Part shown: in pieces, positions 6,043 to 9,454 of the stretch
Layout: each line of letters begins with the position of its first letter
Position numbering within the stretch: position 1 is the first letter of the stretch
Assembly: GCA_900547855.1 (NCBI GenBank)
Contig: URIK01000071.1
Coordinates: forward strand, 1-9,454
Direction: 5' to 3'
DNA: 9,454 nt
Origin: an uncultured Collinsella sp.
Lineage (GTDB): Bacteria > Actinomycetota > Coriobacteriia > Coriobacteriales > Coriobacteriaceae
Notes under the pieces: model-generated
The model's database searches: none
Seen by the model: the letters and a program-made list of their open reading frames with translations, nothing else
What the model was told of the DNA's origin: nothing
Made by a program: the position numbers and the translations under genes

Positions 6043-6510
6043 ATGCGTCACAACGTTAAGAAGGGCCTGAAGCTCGGCACCGATGCGAGCCACACCAAGG
6101 CCATGAAGAAGAGCCTTGCTAAGGCCCTCTTCGAGAACGACCGCATCAAGACCACCGAGACCCGCGCTAAGGCGCTGCGTTCGGTCGTCGATCCGATCAT
6201 CACTTGGGCCAAGAAGGGCGACCTGCACTCTCGTCGTCTGGCTATCGCCAAGCTCGGCGATAAGCAGCTCGTTGCCGAGATCTTCGACAAGGCTGCCCAG
6301 GGTATGTGGCAGGACCGCAACGGCGGTTACACCCGCATCATGAAGCTCGGTAACCGTAAGGGCGACAATGCTCCCATCGTTATCATGGAGCTCGTCACCG
6401 AGCCTTGCACGCCTAAGGCCAAGAAGGCTGCTCCGGCCCCCAAGAAGGCCGCTGCTCCCAAGAAGGTCGAGGCTGCCGAGGAGGCTCCTGCTGAGGAGAC
6501 CGCTGAGTAG
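6043..6510 (+). CDS. rplQ: 50S ribosomal protein L17 with Lys/Ala/Glu tail
   Basis: L17 binds 23S rRNA near the polypeptide exit side of the large subunit. Residues 1 to about 123 are the standard L17 core: MRHNVKKGLKLGTDASHTKAM, FENDRIKTTETRAKALRSVVDPIITWAK, and GGYTRIMKLGNRKGDNAPIVIMELV. The remaining 30 or so residues are an extension of KKAAPAP/KKAAAP-type repeats that turns acidic (EAAEEAPAEETAE). The AAGAAGG codon pair repeats at 6421, 6442 and 6460. Such low-complexity tails occur on L17 of several high-G+C Gram-positives. GAGGAG (6027-6032) precedes the ATG by 10 nt. It is the last gene of the ribosomal block, closed by the terminator at 6537. Confidence 0.97.
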   Translation: MRHNVKKGLKLGTDASHTKAMKKSLAKALFENDRIKTTETRAKALRSVVDPIITWAKKGDLHSRRLAIAKLGDKQLVAEIFDKAAQGMWQDRNGGYTRIMKLGNRKGDNAPIVIMELVTEPCTPKAKKAAPAPKKAAAPKKVEAAEEAPAEETAE

Positions 6511-6535
6511 ACAATCCGTCTGCATAGGCTATATT
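6508..6535 (+). promoter_or_regulatory. Candidate truA promoter overlapping the rplQ stop
   Basis: TAGACA (6508-6513, 5 of 6 to TTGACA) and TATATT (6530-6535, 5 of 6 to TATAAT) are 16 nt apart. The -35 begins on the rplQ stop codon. Start of transcription would be near 6542, inside the left arm of the terminator at 6537. The new RNA would then lack half of that stem and could read on into truA. This is inferred from hexamer match only. Confidence 0.5.
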
Positions 6536-6536
6536 C

Positions 6537-6567
6537 GAGGGGTACGTTCGCGTACCCCTCTTTTTTT
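6537..6567 (+). terminator. Intrinsic terminator after rplQ
   Basis: A perfect 10-bp stem, GAGGGGTACG (6537-6546) with CGTACCCCTC (6551-6560), closes a TTCG loop and is followed by seven T (6561-6567). This is the clearest terminator in the window and ends the rpmJ-to-rplQ ribosomal transcript. Confidence 0.93.
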
Positions 6568-6602
6568 GTCGAAATGCCATTGCCTGTTTGTTGGGAGCGC
6601 CC

Positions 6603-7427
6603 ATGACCGCGCCGTCTGATTTCAATTCGATTCCCGAGCTCGACGCCACGCTCGTTTTCCGCGTGGCCTACGATGGCTCGTCCTATAGCGGCTTTGCCGA
6701 GCAGCCTGGCCAGACGACGGTTGCGGGCGAGCTGCGCCGCGCTATCGAGACGCTCCTGCGCCGTCCGATCGACCTGACGTGCGCAGGGCGCACCGATGCC
6801 GGCGTGCATGCGGTGGCGCAGTACATTAGTGTGCCCGTAACGGACGCTGAGCTCGCGTGTACGCGCCGTAGGTGGCTGCGGGCTATGGATGCCCTGCTGC
6901 CCAAAGATATCGCCATCAACGAGGTCTACAAGGCCCGTAAAGGCTTTTCTGCACGTTTTGACGCGCGTTCCCGTACGTATACGTACCGTATTGCCGATCG
7001 AGATGCGCGCCCCGTGCTGTCCCGCGGTGCCGTGTGGTGGCATCGCTATCCCCTGGATGCTGAGGCTATGTCTGCTGCCTGCCCCGCGCTGCTGGGCGAG
7101 CAGGACTTTAAAAGCTTTTGCAAGGTTGCCTCGGCCGTTGGCAAGCCCACGCATCGCTGCGTGATGCGTGCCGAGTTTGGCCATGAGGTTGCGTTTGGCG
7201 AGGACATCCTGACGTTTACCATCGAGGGCAATGCGTTTCTGCATTCGATGGTCCGCACGATCGTGGGCACGCTTGTCGAGATTGGCATGCATCGCCGTGA
7301 ACCCGAGTGGATGCGCGAGGTCATCGATGCTTGCGACCGTACCGCTGCGGGCCCCACGGCTCCTGCCTGCGGCCTTACGTTTATGGGCGTGGATTACGAT
7401 CCCGCCGAGCTTGTCGTGCTCGACTAG
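6603..7427 (+). CDS. truA: tRNA pseudouridine(38-40) synthase
   Basis: TruA converts uridines 38-40 in the anticodon arm of many tRNAs to pseudouridine. The 274-residue product is near the usual length. Its catalytic motif CAGRTDAGVHA puts the nucleophile Asp at residue 65. Other family segments are VAYDGSSYSGFAEQP (21-35), FSARFDARSRTYTYRI, where the Tyr stacks on the target base, and EGNAFLHSMVRTIVGTLVEIG. The ATG at 6603 is chosen because GGAG (6593-6596) lies 6 nt upstream. In-frame TTG codons at 6588 and 6591 would overlap or precede that site. Codon use is less biased than in the ribosomal genes. The gene lies beyond the rplQ terminator, so expression needs read-through or the promoter at 6508-6535. 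truA after rplQ is a common bacterial order. Confidence 0.97.
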   Translation: MTAPSDFNSIPELDATLVFRVAYDGSSYSGFAEQPGQTTVAGELRRAIETLLRRPIDLTCAGRTDAGVHAVAQYISVPVTDAELACTRRRWLRAMDALLPKDIAINEVYKARKGFSARFDARSRTYTYRIADRDARPVLSRGAVWWHRYPLDAEAMSAACPALLGEQDFKSFCKVASAVGKPTHRCVMRAEFGHEVAFGEDILTFTIEGNAFLHSMVRTIVGTLVEIGMHRREPEWMREVIDACDRTAAGPTAPACGLTFMGVDYDPAELVVLD

Positions 7428-7435
7428 GGGAGGGC

Positions 7436-7454
7436 TCGACGCGTCGTGCGTCGA
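7436..7454. repeat. Short hairpin after truA
   Basis: TCGACGC (7436-7442) and GCGTCGA (7448-7454) pair around a GTCGT loop, 8 nt past the truA stop. No T-run follows, so it is a weak candidate for a terminator. It may instead be an mRNA 3' end stabiliser or chance. Confidence 0.4.
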
Positions 7455-7545
7455 CACCTGTCATCTGTGGGCTGCGCGTGTGCAACATCTGTTCTTGACG
7501 TGCAATACAACTGGTGTCTCATTGCTTTTATTGCCGGGGTGTACC

Positions 7546-7587
7546 ATGAACCACGGTTTGATTTATTGCTGTCGAGAGGACGGATAA
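7546..7587 (+). CDS. Possible 13-codon leader peptide before the glycosyltransferase
   Basis: ATG at 7546 opens MNHGLIYCCREDG and stops at 7585-7587, one base before the TTG start of the next gene. GGGG (7536-7539) lies 6 nt ahead and could serve as a weak ribosome site. The AGAGGA site of the downstream gene lies inside this reading frame, so ribosomes finishing it could restart there. It could equally be chance; there is no homology argument. Confidence 0.2.
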   Translation: MNHGLIYCCREDG

Positions 7588-7588
7588 C

Positions 7589-8629
7589 TTGGTTCGACGT
7601 GGCTCGCATCCGCGACTTTCGGTGATCCTTGTGGTAGAAGGTTCGCCCAGCTATGCGATGCGTGCGCTCGAGAGTATCCAGAACCAAGACCTCTACGATT
7701 TGCAGATTGTCGTTGTCTGCCGCGATGCTGCGCCTGGTGTGCGCCATTCGCTTCAAGTTGCCGCCGACAGGGACATCCATATTGATTTGATTGACGTCGA
7801 GGACGCGAAGCGCGGCGCTTGTCTTCGTGCCGGTTTTGCTGCCTCGCGCGGCTCTCAAATCATCGCCATGAACGCCGATGAGTGGTTTGCTCCGCAGTCT
7901 CTTTCCAAGATGGTCGATATCGCGTGCGATACTGCGGCAGACATAGTGCTCCCCACGGTGTCGCTCGACCGCTATGATGCACATCGAGAGCGCCATTCGC
8001 GCGTCTTGGATGCTGTTCATATTTCCATTGATAGCAAATCTTCGATGGTGACCGGGCTGTCCCAGTTGATTTTAGGCGGCCTAGTCGTTCAGACCTCTGG
8101 CGTGATGTATAGCCGTCCGCTGTTTGAGGCATGCCTTTTGTACGACAAGGCGTTTCGCACAGTTGGGTTTATGGCGTGCTCGCTCTCGCGGGCGCAGCGC
8201 GTCTCCGGATGCGGCGACGCTTGTTTCCACGCGGCGGCACCTAAGCTTACAGATGCCTTTGATCCCACCATGTATGCCAAGGTATCCGATGACACCCGGG
8301 CGCTCGACGAGCTTACGGACTCACTCTCGGAAGCAGATAGCGGTGGTCGGCTCAAGCTGGCAAGCCAAAAGTTCTACTTTGCCGGACTGGTCGCCTGCAT
8401 CGAGAATTTGTGTCTGAGCCCGCATGGGGTGTCGTCAATCGAGCGTTCCGCCCGTATGCGTGATATGCTCGAGGCGCCTCGAACCCGTCAGATGGTCGCC
8501 GCGCTCAAGGATAACCATCGGGGGCTCGGTCTGTTGTTTGGGCCGATCGCCAGCGCCAAGCCCGCGCGCTGCGTGATGTGTACGCATCTGGCAGCTTTTC
8601 TTAACCGGACGGGCGCAAAAACCGCCTAA
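7589..8629 (+). CDS. Family-2 glycosyltransferase-like protein, probably degenerate
   Basis: The N-terminal half (about 9-125) looks like a GT-A fold of the GT2 family. It has LSVILVVEGSPSYAMRALES (10-29), QIVVVCRDAAPG (39-50), RGACLRAGFAASRGSQIIAM (75-94) and NADEWFAPQSLSKM (95-108). Family enzymes transfer sugars from nucleotide donors, often for cell-surface polymers. Several landmarks are altered. The usual DDGSxD after strand 2 reads CRDAAPG. The DxD-like motif is NADEW, with only D97 and E98 acidic. The later acceptor-site ED-type base is not evident; the segment reads YDKAFRTVGFMACSLSRAQ (185-203). No membrane span or signal peptide is seen, and residues 220-346 resemble nothing I know. 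The start is TTG at 7589, 8 nt after AGAGGA (7575-7580). Codons are less optimised than in neighbouring genes. It lies alone between truA and argR. GT-like fold is likely; activity and substrate are unknown. Confidence 0.7.
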   Translation: MVRRGSHPRLSVILVVEGSPSYAMRALESIQNQDLYDLQIVVVCRDAAPGVRHSLQVAADRDIHIDLIDVEDAKRGACLRAGFAASRGSQIIAMNADEWFAPQSLSKMVDIACDTAADIVLPTVSLDRYDAHRERHSRVLDAVHISIDSKSSMVTGLSQLILGGLVVQTSGVMYSRPLFEACLLYDKAFRTVGFMACSLSRAQRVSGCGDACFHAAAPKLTDAFDPTMYAKVSDDTRALDELTDSLSEADSGGRLKLASQKFYFAGLVACIENLCLSPHGVSSIERSARMRDMLEAPRTRQMVAALKDNHRGLGLLFGPIASAKPARCVMCTHLAAFLNRTGAKTA

Positions 8630-8639
8630 ACGGCTCATC

Positions 8640-8669
8640 TCGAAACAAATTTGCATAGAATTGTTTCGA
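8640..8669. promoter_or_regulatory. Inverted repeat in the GT-argR gap
   Basis: TCGAAACAA (8640-8648) and TTGTTTCGA (8661-8669) form a perfect 9-bp inverted repeat with a 12-nt A+T-rich centre. That centre starts the TAGAAT at 8656-8661, a -10-like hexamer with no good -35. The lack of a T-run argues against a terminator. Its form fits an operator for a dimeric regulator, or an mRNA-end hairpin for the upstream gene. Confidence 0.45.
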
Positions 8670-8681
8670 AATGCGTTCTTA

Positions 8682-8731
8682 TACACAAAAGCCTTCAAAT
8701 AGCGTTAAACTATTCAATCACTGATTGATTG
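8682..8731 (+). promoter_or_regulatory. Candidate argR promoter and dyad
   Basis: TACACA (8682-8687) and TAAACT (8706-8711), 18 nt apart, each match sigma70 hexamers at 4 of 6. Immediately after, TATTCAAT (8711-8718) resembles one half of an ARG box on the reverse strand (TGAATA). CAATCA-C-TGATTG (8715-8727) is a perfect short dyad followed by a further ATTG. A repressor bound here would block argR initiation, which would fit autoregulation. The evidence is weak and only one half-site is good. Confidence 0.3.
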
Positions 8732-8761
8732 TCTCCGCCATCTTTTGGAGAGAGGGTTTGT

Positions 8762-9199
8762 ATGGCTAAAAAACGCAATGGGCGCCAGGATGCCATTAGA
8801 GATATTGTGCGCAATAAGGACGTCCGCACGCAGCGCGTGCTGGTCGATGAGCTCCGCGCTATGGGCTTTGATTGCACGCAGGCGACTGTCTCTCGCGATA
8901 TTGCCGATATGGGGCTGCGTAAGCTCCCTGAGGGCATCTATGTTCTGGCAGAGGACCTGCACCTGCAGCGTATGGTTTCCGAGCTCGTAACGGGCGTTCT
9001 GCGCACCGATAATCTGGTTATGATCAAGGCTCAGCCTGGCACGGCTTCCGGCATCGCCGCCGCCGTTGATGCGGCAGAGCTGCCCGATGTGCTTGGCTCG
9101 CTTGCCGGCAACGATACGATTTTGGTTATTGCCCAGACGGCCGAGGACGGCGAGCGTCTCGAGGCGCTGATCAATAAGCTGAGCAATTCTCGCAAGTAG
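8762..9199 (+). CDS. argR: Arginine repressor ArgR/AhrC
   Basis: ArgR is a hexameric, arginine-sensing DNA-binding protein that represses arginine biosynthesis and often activates its catabolism. The 145-residue product has an N-terminal winged helix-turn-helix (about 5-62). Its recognition helix is TQATVSRDI (39-47), with the invariant Ser44-Arg45. After a linker comes the oligomerisation and arginine-binding domain (about 75-145), with PGTASGIAAAVD (92-103) and AGNDTILVI (115-123). In most relatives the last motif is GDDTI; here the first Asp is Asn117, while Asp118 is kept. The ATG at 8762 follows GGAGAGAGG (8747-8755) by 6 nt. Upstream in-frame codons would start before that site and add residues unlike the family. 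No arginine gene is adjacent in the window, so it probably acts on distant genes. Confidence 0.95.
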   Translation: MAKKRNGRQDAIRDIVRNKDVRTQRVLVDELRAMGFDCTQATVSRDIADMGLRKLPEGIYVLAEDLHLQRMVSELVTGVLRTDNLVMIKAQPGTASGIAAAVDAAELPDVLGSLAGNDTILVIAQTAEDGERLEALINKLSNSRK

Positions 9200-9248
9200 G
9201 CGTGCGGGTCGTGCGCTCGGCACTGTGTGCGTGACATGGTGGCTTGTA

Positions 9249-9288
9249 AGGGGGTATCGACGTTGGTCGGTACCCCCTATATTGTTTG
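9249..9288 (+). terminator. Intrinsic terminator after argR
   Basis: AGGGGGTATCGAC (9249-9261) pairs with GTCGGTACCCCCT (9266-9278): 13 pairs including one U-G wobble, around a GTTG loop. The modestly T-rich TATTGTTT follows (9280-9287). It lies 49 nt past the argR stop and most likely ends that transcript. Confidence 0.8.
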
Positions 9289-9326
9289 CCGGTATAAAGA
9301 CCGTCCACCAGGTCGCTTTAAACTAA

Positions 9327-9365
9327 AAGGCCCCCGAGCAGTTTAATAAGCTGCTCGGGGGCCTT
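9327..9365 (-). terminator. Strong hairpin, terminator best read on the minus strand
   Basis: AAGGCCCCCGAGCAG (9327-9341) and CTGCTCGGGGGCCTT (9351-9365) are a perfect 15-bp pair with a 9-nt loop. On the minus strand the stem is followed by TTTTAGTTT (the complement of 9320-9328, overlapping the stem end). On the plus strand it is followed only by GTTGC. It therefore best fits termination of a convergent gene to the right, and may act in both directions. Confidence 0.8.
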
Positions 9366-9407
9366 GTTGCTAATGGCCGGATGAATTTCTAGCCAACAGT
9401 ATCGTCA

Positions 9408-9454
9408 CTGTCTCTTATACACATCTCCGAGCCCACGAGACGCTCATGAATCTC
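9408..9454 (-). other. Untrimmed Nextera i7-side adapter (technical sequence)
   Basis: CTGTCTCTTATACACATCT (9408-9426) is the reverse-complement Tn5 mosaic end, followed by CCGAGCCCACGAGAC (9427-9441). GCTCATGA (9442-9449) is in the i7 index position and matches the index I remember as N714. ATCTC is the start of the P7 arm. Genomic sequence ends at 9407. Confidence 0.98.

Noticed and set aside
5074..6525. Long antisense open frame over rpoA and rplQ (483 codons)
   Set aside because: It is a shadow of two certain genes on the plus strand, rich in Leu/Asp/Val, with no family resemblance.
7495..7523. TTGACG as a -35 for the GT-like gene
   Set aside because: No acceptable -10 hexamer lies 15-19 nt downstream.
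48..9407. CRISPR array, tRNA, rRNA, transposase or phage genes
   Set aside because: No regularly spaced direct repeats, cloverleaf, rRNA signatures or integrase/transposase-like frames were seen on either strand.

Overview
The record is a single insert (48-9407) with untrimmed Illumina Nextera adapter sequence at both ends (1-47 and 9408-9454), so it looks like one tagmented long molecule, not a chromosome segment with natural ends. The insert is G+C-rich, with strong use of C/G-ending codons in the ribosomal genes and several GTG/TTG starts. The gene order is the bacterial spc/alpha ribosomal cluster. Protein sequences and codon style best fit a high-G+C Gram-positive of the class Coriobacteriia, with Collinsella or a relative as my guess. 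That placement is inference from sequence feel, not from a search.

Region 1 (48-2899): the end of rplO (partial), then secY, adk and map, packed with overlaps of 7 nt (rplO/secY) and 4 nt (adk/map). This block joins a ribosomal protein to the Sec translocon channel, adenylate kinase and methionine aminopeptidase.

Region 2 (2900-3131): a gene-free gap holding a large nested inverted repeat that starts at the map stop codon. It looks like an intrinsic terminator with a branched loop. A 17-bp palindrome, two helically phased ATTACGA repeats and a probable promoter for infA follow.

Region 3 (3132-6510): infA, a 150-nt structured spacer, then rpmJ, rpsM, rpsK, rpsD, rpoA and rplQ. This encodes initiation factor 1, L36, S13, S11, S4, RNA polymerase alpha and L17. 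A textbook terminator closes it at 6537-6567. A good sigma70-type promoter overlaps the rplQ stop and would start transcription inside that terminator, so truA could escape it.

Region 4 (6603-9199): truA (tRNA pseudouridine synthase), a family-2 glycosyltransferase-like protein that lacks most of the usual catalytic landmarks, and argR (arginine repressor). Each is separated by more than 100 nt with dyad symmetries, so they are probably separate transcription units. argR is followed by its own terminator (9249-9288). A second strong hairpin at 9327-9365 has its better U-tract on the minus strand, suggesting a convergent gene just past the right edge.

Most of the window is conserved housekeeping DNA. 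I see no defence system, mobile element with a transposase, CRISPR array, tRNA or rRNA. The parts most worth a second look are the map/infA palindromic element, the infA-rpmJ leader, the promoter-in-terminator before truA, and the degenerate glycosyltransferase.
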